The translations under genes and the position numbers were made by a program. A stretch of DNA of 6,051 nucleotides from an uncultured Granulicatella sp. Its GTDB lineage: Bacteria; Bacillota; Bacilli; Lactobacillales; Aerococcaceae. Below, piece after piece: positions 1 through 5,262 of the stretch. The DNA is taken from assembly GCA_947254045.1 (NCBI GenBank), contig CAMYBO010000083.1, positions 1-6,051 on the forward strand, written 5' to 3'. Every line of letters starts with the position of its first letter. Within the stretch, counting starts at the first letter, position 1. The notes under the pieces were generated by a model. That model was not told where the DNA came from and searched no databases. It saw only the letters and a list, made by a program, of their open reading frames with translations.

Positions 1-17
1 GTGTACGATATCATTTG

Positions 18-40
18 TAGATGAGAATCATTCTTATTTA
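18..40. promoter_or_regulatory. Fur/PerR-family-like operator upstream of NADH oxidase
   Basis: An inverted repeat is centred on C29. The core TGAGAATCATTCTTA (22-36) is a 7-1-7 palindrome with one mismatched pair (23/35). Pairing continues outward to 18-40 with only one further mismatch (20/38). The 7-1-7 form with a GAATnATTC centre fits Fur-superfamily boxes: 11 of 14 fixed positions match the Fur form TGATAATnATTATCA and 10 of 14 match the PerR form. It lies 32 bases before the NADH oxidase start and next to a possible -10 (TATCAT, 39-44), so a bound repressor could block transcription. Which regulator binds (Fur, PerR, Zur) cannot be told from sequence. The main promoter may lie beyond the window edge. 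Confidence 0.45.
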
Positions 41-52
41 TCATAAAAATTT

Positions 53-58
53 AGGAGG
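53..58 (+). promoter_or_regulatory. Ribosome binding site of NADH oxidase
   Basis: AGGAGG is a perfect Shine-Dalgarno core, 10 nt before the ATG at 69. It fixes the start and suggests high translation, as expected for an abundant oxidase. Confidence 0.85.
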
Positions 59-68
59 CTAACATATA

Positions 69-1427
69 ATGAAAGTTGTAGTAGTTGGATGTACTCATGC
101 GGGTACTGCTGCAGTAAAAACAATTTTAAATGATAACCCAGGCGCACAAGTCGTAGTATATGAAAGAAATGACAATGTATCATTCTTATCATGCGGTATT
201 GCGTTATACGTAGGAGGAGTTGTGAAAGACCCTCAAGGCTTATTCTATTCTAGTCCAGAAGAATTAGCTTCATTAGGTGCTGAAGTTCATATGGAACATG
301 ATGTAACAAGCATCGATACAAAAGGTAAATCTTTAACAGTTAAAGATTTAAAATCAGGAGAAGAAAAAACAGAAACTTTTGATAAATTAGTTTTAACAAC
401 TGGTTCTTGGCCAATTCTTCCTCCAATCCCAGGACGTGAATTAGAAAACGTTCAATTATGTAAAAACTATAACCAAGCTAAAGAAATCTTTGCAAAGCAA
501 ACTGACAAGAAGAAAATCGTTGTTGTCGGTGGTGGATACATCGGTATCGAATTAGTAGAAGCATTTGCTTTAGAAGGTAAAGAAGTAACATTAGTTGACG
601 GATTAGACCGTATCTTAAACAAATACTTAGACCCAGAATTCACTGATATCTTAGAAGAAGATTTACGTGAACGTGGTGTACAAGTTCGCTTAAACGAAAT
701 GGTTAAATCATTCGAAGGCGAAAACGGAGTTGTAAACAAAGTTGTAACTTCAGGTGGCGAATACGAAGCTGACATGGTTATCTTATGTGTAGGTTTCCGT
801 CCAAACAACGACTTAGTAAAAGACCAATTAGAAACAATGCCTAACGGTGCAATCATTGTTAACGACTACATGGAAACATCTGTTAAAGATGTATTCGCAG
901 CAGGAGATAGCTGTGCTGTTAACTACAACCCTAACGGAGGACACGCATACATTCCATTAGCAACAAACGCTGTACGTATGGGCGCTTTAGTTGGTAAAAA
1001 CATTAACGGACACAAAGTTAAATACCGTGGAACACAATCTACATCAGGATTACACTTATTCGGATGGAACATTGGTTCAACAGGTGTAAACGTAGGTAGC
1101 GCACCTCACTTTGGATTAGACGTACGTTCAGTATACGTAGTAGATAACCACCGTCCAGAATTCATGCCAACATACGAAAAAATCTACATGAAATTAGTTT
1201 ACGAAGTAGGTACAAACCGTATCGTAGGTGGACAAGTAATGTCTAAATACGACTGTACAGCTTCTGCAAACACATTGTCATTAGCAATCCAAAACAAAAT
1301 GACAATCGAAGACTTAGCATACGTAGACTTCTTCTTCCAACCAGTATTCGACCGTCCATGGAACTACTTAAACATCTTAGGACAAGCTGCAGTAGAACAA
1401 GAACGTGTATTAGCTGAAGGAAAATAA
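69..1427 (+). CDS. nox: FAD-dependent NADH oxidase, probably water-forming
   Basis: This 452-residue flavoprotein oxidises NADH with O2, probably by four-electron reduction to water, in the cytosol. It regenerates NAD+ and removes oxygen in fermentative bacteria. The N-terminal FAD Rossmann segment VVVVGCTHAGTAA (residues 3-15) carries the His10 typical of the group. Cys42 in SFLSCG is the single redox cysteine that cycles through a sulfenic acid. The second Rossmann motif GGGYIG (154-159), followed by an acidic residue at the end of the next strand (Asp177), favours NADH over NADPH. DVFAAGD (274-280) is the second FAD contact, and the remainder is the dimerisation domain. Length is normal for the family. 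CoA-disulfide reductase and NADH peroxidase share this fold, and the sequence alone does not fully exclude a peroxide-forming or CoA-disulfide activity. It is monocistronic, with its own RBS and terminator. Asn, Asp and Tyr codons shift towards AAC, GAC and TAC after about position 420. Confidence 0.93.
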   Translation: MKVVVVGCTHAGTAAVKTILNDNPGAQVVVYERNDNVSFLSCGIALYVGGVVKDPQGLFYSSPEELASLGAEVHMEHDVTSIDTKGKSLTVKDLKSGEEKTETFDKLVLTTGSWPILPPIPGRELENVQLCKNYNQAKEIFAKQTDKKKIVVVGGGYIGIELVEAFALEGKEVTLVDGLDRILNKYLDPEFTDILEEDLRERGVQVRLNEMVKSFEGENGVVNKVVTSGGEYEADMVILCVGFRPNNDLVKDQLETMPNGAIIVNDYMETSVKDVFAAGDSCAVNYNPNGGHAYIPLATNAVRMGALVGKNINGHKVKYRGTQSTSGLHLFGWNIGSTGVNVGSAPHFGLDVRSVYVVDNHRPEFMPTYEKIYMKLVYEVGTNRIVGGQVMSKYDCTASANTLSLAIQNKMTIEDLAYVDFFFQPVFDRPWNYLNILGQAAVEQERVLAEGK

Positions 1428-1446
1428 TTTAGTTCAATAACGAAAC

Positions 1447-1484
1447 AAAAACGACAAGTATTTAAACGACACTTGTCGTTTTTT
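1447..1484 (+). terminator. Intrinsic terminator of nox
   Basis: The arms ACGACAAGT (1451-1459) and ACTTGTCGT (1471-1479) pair perfectly around an 11-nt loop. A-run/T-run pairing extends the stem (AAAA 1447-1450 with TTTT 1480-1484), and the T-run doubles as the U-tract. It begins 20 nt after the nox stop codon. The A-run on the left may also allow termination from the opposite direction. Confidence 0.9.
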
Positions 1485-1502
1485 GCGTTTGCCAGTTATT
1501 AT
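1473..1502 (+). promoter_or_regulatory. Weak candidate promoter upstream of structured element 1
   Basis: TTGTCG (1473-1478) is followed 18 nt later by TATTAT (1497-1502), matching 4/6 and 5/6 of the sigma-A consensus. Transcription would start near 1509 and run into the structured element at 1529. The -35 overlaps the nox terminator, and such matches are frequent by chance in AT-rich DNA, so this is tentative. Confidence 0.2.
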
Positions 1503-1528
1503 GTTCAAACGTTAACGAGGCAGTTTGA

Positions 1529-1679
1529 AAACAGAAAAAATTTTCATCGTAGCAATCATATAAACCACAAGAGAGTGGTTTATATGATTAGGAAAATTTG
1601 AGACCCTAGGCTCAAATTTTAGCCATGAAACAAAAAGGGTTTGCTGGCGTCCGGCTACAATGAAAATTATTTTCTGTTT
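1529..1679 (+). repeat. Branched structured intergenic repeat, element 1
   Basis: The gene-free 1485-1824 interval contains a 151-nt imperfect inverted repeat that can fold as a branched structure. The outer stem pairs 1529-1547 with 1660-1679 (one bulged A) and continues as GTAGC (1549-1553) with GCTAC (1654-1658). Inside are three hairpins. Hairpin 1 is a perfect 15-bp stem (1554-1568 with 1575-1589, loop AAGAGA) ending in CCAC/GTGG. Hairpin 2 is a perfect 10-bp stem (AAAATTTGAG 1593-1602 with CTCAAATTTT 1611-1620). Hairpin 3 pairs GCCA 1622-1625 with TGGC 1645-1648 and AAAC 1628-1631 with GTTT 1639-1642. AGGAAA follows hairpin 1, and GCTGGCGTCC (1643-1652) precedes the closing arm. The same order of blocks recurs at 5140-5262. 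It lies between the nox terminator and the rodA promoter and codes for nothing obvious. It could be a MITE-like repeat, a structured RNA, or both. Strand is given by the block order shared with element 2. Confidence 0.7.
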
Positions 1680-1746
1680 CTATTCTAGCGTTTTCTCTAA
1701 AAAAGAATTAAGGTAACGATTGAATTAGCATTTCTGTTCGTTTCTA

Positions 1747-1755
1747 TGTTACAAT
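1747..1755 (+). promoter_or_regulatory. Extended -10 promoter of the rodA operon
   Basis: TGT followed by TACAAT (1750-1755) forms an extended -10 element with 5 of 6 consensus bases. No good -35 lies 16-18 nt upstream (AGCATT at 1727-1732), as tolerated by TGn promoters. Transcription would begin near 1762, giving a leader of about 60 nt. The leader carries a small hairpin, TATTCC-ATCA-GGAATA (1766-1781). A second TACAAT at 1800-1805 is too close to the RBS to be a likely promoter. Confidence 0.45.
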
Positions 1756-1812
1756 AAGAACGTTGTATTCCATCAGGAATATAGAACTCAGACATTAGAT
1801 ACAATAACAGAA

Positions 1813-1818
1813 GAGGAG
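1813..1818 (+). promoter_or_regulatory. Ribosome binding site of rodA
   Basis: GAGGAG lies 6 nt before the ATG at 1825 and supports this start over the in-frame ATG at 1840. Confidence 0.75.
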
Positions 1819-1824
1819 TACCCA

Positions 1825-3072
1825 ATGAAAAGGAAAATTATGTACGACGAACAAGATTCCCGCATCGACTACGGAATCATCCTACCCGTCTTATTACTAG
1901 CATTAATCAGTATAGCGACACTACTATCAACCACTTATATCCAAGTAGCAAACGGATCCCTCAGAACCGTCTTCATGCAATTTGCATGGTATGTAGTCGG
2001 TACAATCGCTATTATCGTTATCATGCAATTTGACTCAGAACAACTATGGAAACTAACCACCCTGAGTTACATCATAGGACTCATACTCCTAGTAGCCGTC
2101 CTATTCCTCTACGACAGAGGAACCGCAGCCGCAACCGGTGCGAAAAGTTGGTTCAGAATCGCAAGCTTCTCATTCCAACCATCTGAAATCGTAAAAATCT
2201 TCTACATCCTGATGCTCGCAAAAGTAGCGACCCATCATAACATGTTAACGAAATACCGTACAAAAAGTACCGACTGGTATTTATTCGGAAAACTAATTGC
2301 ATATGCATTACCAGCGTTATTACTCGTTATCCTACAAAATGACTTAGGAACCACATTAGTATTCTTAATGATTCTTGGCGGCGTTATGATTATGTCAGGA
2401 ATTAGCTGGAAAATCTTATTACCATTAATTTTAACAGCCATTTTAATTGGTTCATTATTGATTTACTTAGTAGTGTATAACCGACAATTATTATTAAATA
2501 TCGGATTCAAAAATTATCAATTCGGCCGTATCGATTCATGGTTAGATCCATATCGTGACCAAGGTGGAGCAGGATTCCAATTATTCCAAAGCTTGAAAGC
2601 TATCGGATCAGGAAAAATGTTCGGTAAAGGATATGGACACTCAGAAGTATACGTTCCCGTTCGTGAGTCAGACTTAATTTTTGCAACAATCGGTGAAAAC
2701 TTCGGATTCCTTGGCGGAACATTCTTAATTACCGTGTATTTCATTTTAATTTATCAAATGATTCGAGTATGTTTTGATACAAAAAATGAGTTTTATTCTT
2801 ATATTGCAACAGGAGTAATTATGATGATTTTATTCCACGTTGTAGAAAATATCGGAATGACCATCGGACTATTACCATTAACAGGGATTCCATTACCATT
2901 TATTTCGCAAGGGGGATCTTCTCTATTAGGAAATATGATGGGAATTGGGTTAATGATGTCAATGAGATATCACTTCAAGAGTAATATTTTTGGAGAAGAT
3001 GAGGATCCATTTAACCAACAAACAAGACAACAACAACAATTGCCAGAAGAATTTTTAAAAGCAAGAGCGTAA
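1825..3072 (+). CDS. rodA: RodA, SEDS-family peptidoglycan glycosyltransferase
   Basis: This 415-residue polytopic membrane protein polymerises lipid II into glycan strands for cell elongation, working with a class B penicillin-binding protein. A short cytosolic N-terminus precedes hydrophobic segments starting near residue 17, consistent with the ten membrane helices of SEDS proteins. Family marks are GAKSWF (105-110), QPSE (118-121), NDLGTTLVF (172-180), the extracellular stretch VPVRESDLIFA (277-287) with the catalytic Asp283, and GIPLPFISQGGSS (354-366) near the end. The C-terminal tail (about 388-415) is Gln/Glu-rich and cytosolic. FtsW is the close paralogue. RodA is preferred because of the family pattern and the absence of division genes nearby, but the split is not absolute. 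It is the first gene of a four-gene operon that also ends with a cell-wall gene. Codon choice is odd: the first 130-150 codons use CTA/CTC/CTG leucine and ATC isoleucine, whereas the rest uses TTA and ATT. Confidence 0.9.
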   Translation: MKRKIMYDEQDSRIDYGIILPVLLLALISIATLLSTTYIQVANGSLRTVFMQFAWYVVGTIAIIVIMQFDSEQLWKLTTLSYIIGLILLVAVLFLYDRGTAAATGAKSWFRIASFSFQPSEIVKIFYILMLAKVATHHNMLTKYRTKSTDWYLFGKLIAYALPALLLVILQNDLGTTLVFLMILGGVMIMSGISWKILLPLILTAILIGSLLIYLVVYNRQLLLNIGFKNYQFGRIDSWLDPYRDQGGAGFQLFQSLKAIGSGKMFGKGYGHSEVYVPVRESDLIFATIGENFGFLGGTFLITVYFILIYQMIRVCFDTKNEFYSYIATGVIMMILFHVVENIGMTIGLLPLTGIPLPFISQGGSSLLGNMMGIGLMMSMRYHFKSNIFGEDEDPFNQQTRQQQQLPEEFLKARA

Positions 3073-3077
3073 GGGAG
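3071..3077 (+). promoter_or_regulatory. Ribosome binding site of the YusI-type gene
   Basis: AAGGGAG overlaps the rodA stop codon (TAA 3070-3072) and sits 7 nt before the ATG at 3085, which suggests translational coupling. Confidence 0.75.
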
Positions 3078-3084
3078 AACAGAC

Positions 3085-3450
3085 ATGATTATTTATAGCC
3101 ATCCAAAATGTACAACTTGTAAGAAAGCCTTAAAATGGTTAGAACTACACAATATTTCATTTGAAGTAAAAGATATTCGTGAAGAAGCTCCAACAGCTGA
3201 AGAATTACAAGTCCTAGTTGAAAGAAGTGCATTACCACTCACAAAAGTATTCAACACAAGTGGAGAATTATATCGTAAATTGGGATTAAAAGATGTGATT
3301 AAAACAATGGAAACTTCTAAAGCGATGGAATTATTAGCCAGTGATGGAATGTTAATTAAACGTCCATTATTAGTCAGTGACAATGCAGTGTTCTTTGGGT
3401 TTAAAGAAGAACAATATGAACAATTATTGAAAGGTGAATCAAATGATTAA
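3085..3450 (+). CDS. ArsC/Spx-family thioredoxin-fold protein (YusI type)
   Basis: This small soluble protein of 121 residues belongs to the arsenate reductase (ArsC)/Spx superfamily. It opens with a beta strand and a CxxC redox motif, Cys9-Thr-Thr-Cys12 (YSHPKCTTCKKALKWLE), then the family stretch VKDIREEAPTAEEL (28-41). Near the C-terminus is KRPLLV (92-97), the conserved RP loop that holds the anion or cis-proline site. A true arsenate reductase is unlikely: no ars genes are near, and members beside gcvH (B. subtilis YusI) have no proven arsenate role as far as I know. Spx and MgsR regulators share the CxxC fold, but the gene context argues for the YusI branch. It starts 12 nt after rodA and overlaps gcvH by 8 nt. 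Its exact substrate is unknown; a thiol-redox role linked to GcvH is inference from context. Confidence 0.8.
   Translation: MIIYSHPKCTTCKKALKWLELHNISFEVKDIREEAPTAEELQVLVERSALPLTKVFNTSGELYRKLGLKDVIKTMETSKAMELLASDGMLIKRPLLVSDNAVFFGFKEEQYEQLLKGESND
3430..3437 (+). promoter_or_regulatory. RBS that decides the gcvH start
   Basis: AAAGGTGA matches the Shine-Dalgarno and leaves 6 nt to the ATG at 3443. The upstream in-frame GTG at 3434 lies inside this site and so is not the likely start. Confidence 0.75.
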
Positions 3451-3820
3451 ATATAGTGAAAATGGTTTATGGATTAAGCAAGAGGAAAATCGTTATACAG
3501 TAGGAATTTCTCCAAAAGGTCAAGATGATATTGGAGATGTTAGTTTTGTAGAATTATTTAACCAAGAAGTTTTAACAACAGAAGATTCATTTATGAGTGT
3601 TGAAGCAGCAAAAGCTGTGACAGAATTTGTTAGTCCATTATCAGGAAAAGTAGTTGCTTGGCATACAGAATTAGAAGACAATCCTGAAATGTTAAACCAA
3701 GTAGATACAGCTGTGAACTGGATTTATACATTAGAAGAAGTGGATGAAGCAGCATTTGCAAGTTTATTAGACAAAGATTTACCAATCGTTTGTGAGAAGA
3801 AAGAAGGGTGTGGAAACTAG
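3443..3820 (+). CDS. gcvH: GcvH-like lipoyl-carrier protein
   Basis: This 125-residue protein is the H protein of the glycine cleavage system or a stand-alone homologue. It has the all-beta lipoyl fold. The lipoylation site is VEAAKAVTEFVSPLSG, with Lys57 aligning to the modified lysine of GcvH: it is preceded by an acidic residue and lies eight residues before the conserved Pro of the PxSG turn. ELEDNPEMLNQ (76-86) and the NWIY region (92-95) match the family's second half (L.D.P..VN and GW). The ATG at 3443 is chosen for its RBS; a GTG nine bases upstream would add three residues. No gcvP, gcvT or lipoate ligase is in the window. In Firmicutes GcvH can also act as the relay that passes lipoyl or octanoyl groups to 2-oxoacid dehydrogenases, and that role is plausible here. 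The tail carries two cysteines (Cys117, Cys123) in CEKKEGCGN. It overlaps the YusI-type gene by 8 nt and ends 1 nt before the fem gene. Confidence 0.85.
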   Translation: MIKYSENGLWIKQEENRYTVGISPKGQDDIGDVSFVELFNQEVLTTEDSFMSVEAAKAVTEFVSPLSGKVVAWHTELEDNPEMLNQVDTAVNWIYTLEEVDEAAFASLLDKDLPIVCEKKEGCGN

Positions 3821-3821
3821 A

Positions 3822-5069
3822 ATGCAAGTACAAATGATTTCAGCAGAAACTTTTGAACAACGTCAAGAAAGTTTTGAGTGTGCCAATTTTTTACAAACAA
3901 GACAAATGGCAGAAGTTCATGAGCAACGTAGTGTATTTGAAGAAGTATTCTTTATTGCTTGGACCGAAGGAGACGAATGGATTGCGCAAGGTTTAGTAGG
4001 AATCCGTAGACGTTTCAGATTTTTCAAAGAAGCTGTTATGATTCAAGGTCCATTATTTGAAGACGATAAAATTGCACAACTTCCTCAAATGTTAGAAAGT
4101 TTAGAAGAGTTCTTGAAAGAACAAGGTATTGCCAGAGTGGAAATGAATCCATATATGATGAATAAAGTCATTAATGAATCATTAGAAGTTGTAGAAGAGT
4201 GTCGTTATCCAGAATTATTAGCAAATTTTGAAAGAGCTGGATATGACCGTTTCTTAGATTTAGATGGTCGAGCAGTCATGGGACAATTATTCAGAAAAGA
4301 TTTATCAGAATATGAAGATAGCGAAGCGATTTATAAAGACTATTCGAATTCCTTAAAACGTGACTTACGTAAAGCAGTAGAATCTCATATTACGATTCGC
4401 GAATTAGAATTAGAAGATTTAGAAATTTTCTATTCGATTTTAAGTGAGACTTCTGTTCGAAAAGGATTTAGAGTACAAGATTTCAGCTATTTCCAACAAA
4501 TGAAAGAAGCTTTCCAAGAGAAAGTAAAATACATGGTTGCATTCTTAGATGTTGAAGCGTATAAAGCTTATTATCATGAAAGAATTGAATTCTTTACAAA
4601 TCGAGTAGAAGAGTTGGAAAAAGAATTAGCTGTCCGTGAAGCAGAAGGAAAACATGTGAAAAAAACACGTGGATTAATTACAGATGCTAAAGATCAATTA
4701 GCGAGTTACCAAAAACGTAAGAAAACTTTTGAAGCATTAGACATTCATAATCCAATGTTAGCTTTATCAGGATACTTATTTATGTGTTATGGGGATGAAG
4801 TCATTTCAGTATTTGGTGGTTCTCATGAAGAATACTTAAACTTTGGTGGTTCAAGCTTATTGAACTGGGAAATGATGAAATATGCAAAAGACAATGGATT
4901 TAAGTATTATAATTTCTATGGAACGATTGAAACGAACCAAGCAAACCAAAATGAAGGAAACTTTAATTTCAAACGTCAATTTGGTGGCAGACTAGTTCAA
5001 CCAGTAGGAAACTTTACAAAAGCACTAAGTCCAGCATTAGGGTTTATTGCGAAATTCAAGAAGATTTAA
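3822..5069 (+). CDS. FemABX-family aminoacyltransferase (peptidoglycan cross-bridge)
   Basis: This cytosolic enzyme of 415 residues transfers an amino acid from aminoacyl-tRNA to the stem-peptide lysine of the lipid-linked wall precursor, building the interpeptide bridge. Two GNAT-like halves (about 1-150 and 150-415) are interrupted by a charged coiled-coil arm (about 246-306, heptad-like VEELEKELAVREAEGKHVKK), as in FemA, FemX and MurM. The second half contains the motif NFNFKRQFGGRLVQPVGNF (380-398), typical of the family. The ATG at 3822 is preferred because AAGGGTG (3804-3810) lies upstream at suitable spacing and the start follows the gcvH TAG (3818-3820) by one base. An in-frame GTG at 3792 would add ten residues inside gcvH and has no better RBS. 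The amino acid (Gly, Ala or Ser) and bridge position cannot be read from sequence. Co-transcription with rodA links cross-bridge formation to wall elongation. Confidence 0.9.
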   Translation: MQVQMISAETFEQRQESFECANFLQTRQMAEVHEQRSVFEEVFFIAWTEGDEWIAQGLVGIRRRFRFFKEAVMIQGPLFEDDKIAQLPQMLESLEEFLKEQGIARVEMNPYMMNKVINESLEVVEECRYPELLANFERAGYDRFLDLDGRAVMGQLFRKDLSEYEDSEAIYKDYSNSLKRDLRKAVESHITIRELELEDLEIFYSILSETSVRKGFRVQDFSYFQQMKEAFQEKVKYMVAFLDVEAYKAYYHERIEFFTNRVEELEKELAVREAEGKHVKKTRGLITDAKDQLASYQKRKKTFEALDIHNPMLALSGYLFMCYGDEVISVFGGSHEEYLNFGGSSLLNWEMMKYAKDNGFKYYNFYGTIETNQANQNEGNFNFKRQFGGRLVQPVGNFTKALSPALGFIAKFKKI

Positions 5070-5083
5070 AAATCTTATAGTTT

Positions 5084-5129
5084 TACCGTGGGATAAGAAA
5101 AGGAATTTCTTATACTGCGGTATTTTTTT
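5084..5129 (+). terminator. Intrinsic terminator of the rodA operon
   Basis: TACCG (5084-5088) pairs with CGGTA (5118-5122), and ATAAGAAA (5093-5100) pairs with TTTCTTAT (5106-5113) around the loop AGGAA. The 4x4 interior stretch between the two helices includes a G-C pair and wobble pairs. Seven T residues follow (5123-5129). The stem starts 14 nt after the fem stop codon and ends the four-gene operon. Confidence 0.88.
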
Positions 5130-5139
5130 AGCAAAAAAA

Positions 5140-5262
5140 GAGAAAAGATTTTTCAATGTAGTATGAACAATAAAAGCCACTTAAAGTGGCTTTTATTGTA
5201 GGAAACTCGTAAAGCGAGGCTGCTTGCGTCCTAAATACTACATGTTAGAAAAGTCTTTTCTC
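5140..5262 (+). repeat. Branched structured intergenic repeat, element 2
   Basis: This is a second copy of the architecture at 1529-1679, in the same orientation. The outer stem pairs 5140-5154 with 5248-5262 (15 pairs, one of them G-T). It continues as ATGTAGTAT (5156-5164) with ATACTACAT (5235-5243), which keeps the GTAG/CTAC core. Hairpin 1 is a perfect 13-bp stem (5168-5180 with 5186-5198, loop TTAAA) ending in CCAC/GTGG. TAGGA (5199-5203) can pair with TCCTA (5229-5233), enclosing hairpin 2 (CTCG 5206-5209 with CGAG 5215-5218). GCTTGCGTCC (5222-5231) corresponds to GCTGGCGTCC of element 1. It lies between convergent genes. The right arm covers exactly the last five sense codons of the minus-strand amidotransferase. 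It lacks the third hairpin of element 1. Confidence 0.7.
5168..5198. terminator. Possible bidirectional terminator hairpin between convergent genes
   Basis: GCCAC-TTAAA-GTGGC is flanked by AAAA on the left and TTTT on the right (stem 5168-5180 with 5186-5198), so either strand shows a GC-containing stem followed by a short U-run. It is hairpin 1 of element 2 and could end transcription of the minus-strand amidotransferase, which stops at 5245, and catch read-through from the rodA operon. The U-runs are interrupted (TTTTATTG), so efficiency may be modest. Confidence 0.5.

Noticed and set aside
1..5. GTGTA at the window start as a reverse-complement Tn5 mosaic end
   Set aside because: Only five bases match before the sequence diverges, which is expected by chance.
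467..856. 129-codon open frame on the minus strand inside nox
   Set aside because: It lies antisense to a strongly conserved gene, has low-complexity Ser/Thr/Pro-rich composition and no RBS; it is a shadow of the codon pattern.
1504..1516. cre-like (CcpA) motif TTCAAACGTTAAC with an embedded CGTTAACG palindrome
   Set aside because: It misses the conserved G of the TGnAAnCG half and lies about 240 bases before the rodA promoter, behind a terminator, so a regulatory role is not supported.
1625..1663. 12-codon mini-ORF (MKQKGFAGVRLQ) inside element 1
   Set aside because: It has no ribosome binding site and sits in the structured repeat; a chance frame.
1529..1679. Known riboswitch (SAM, THF, guanidine, T-box and similar) upstream of rodA
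   Set aside because: None of the core motifs I know for these classes is present, and the element lies upstream of the likely rodA promoter rather than in its leader.
3093..3383. 96-codon minus-strand frame opposite the YusI-type gene
   Set aside because: It is antisense to a recognisable family gene, with no RBS or family motif.
3434..3442. GTG start for gcvH three codons upstream of the ATG
   Set aside because: The GTG lies within the Shine-Dalgarno (AAAGGTGA) that serves the ATG at 3443, so it would have no proper RBS of its own.
3792..3821. GTG start for the fem gene ten codons upstream
   Set aside because: It would overlap gcvH and lacks a well-placed RBS; the ATG at 3822 directly follows the gcvH stop and has AAGGGTG upstream.
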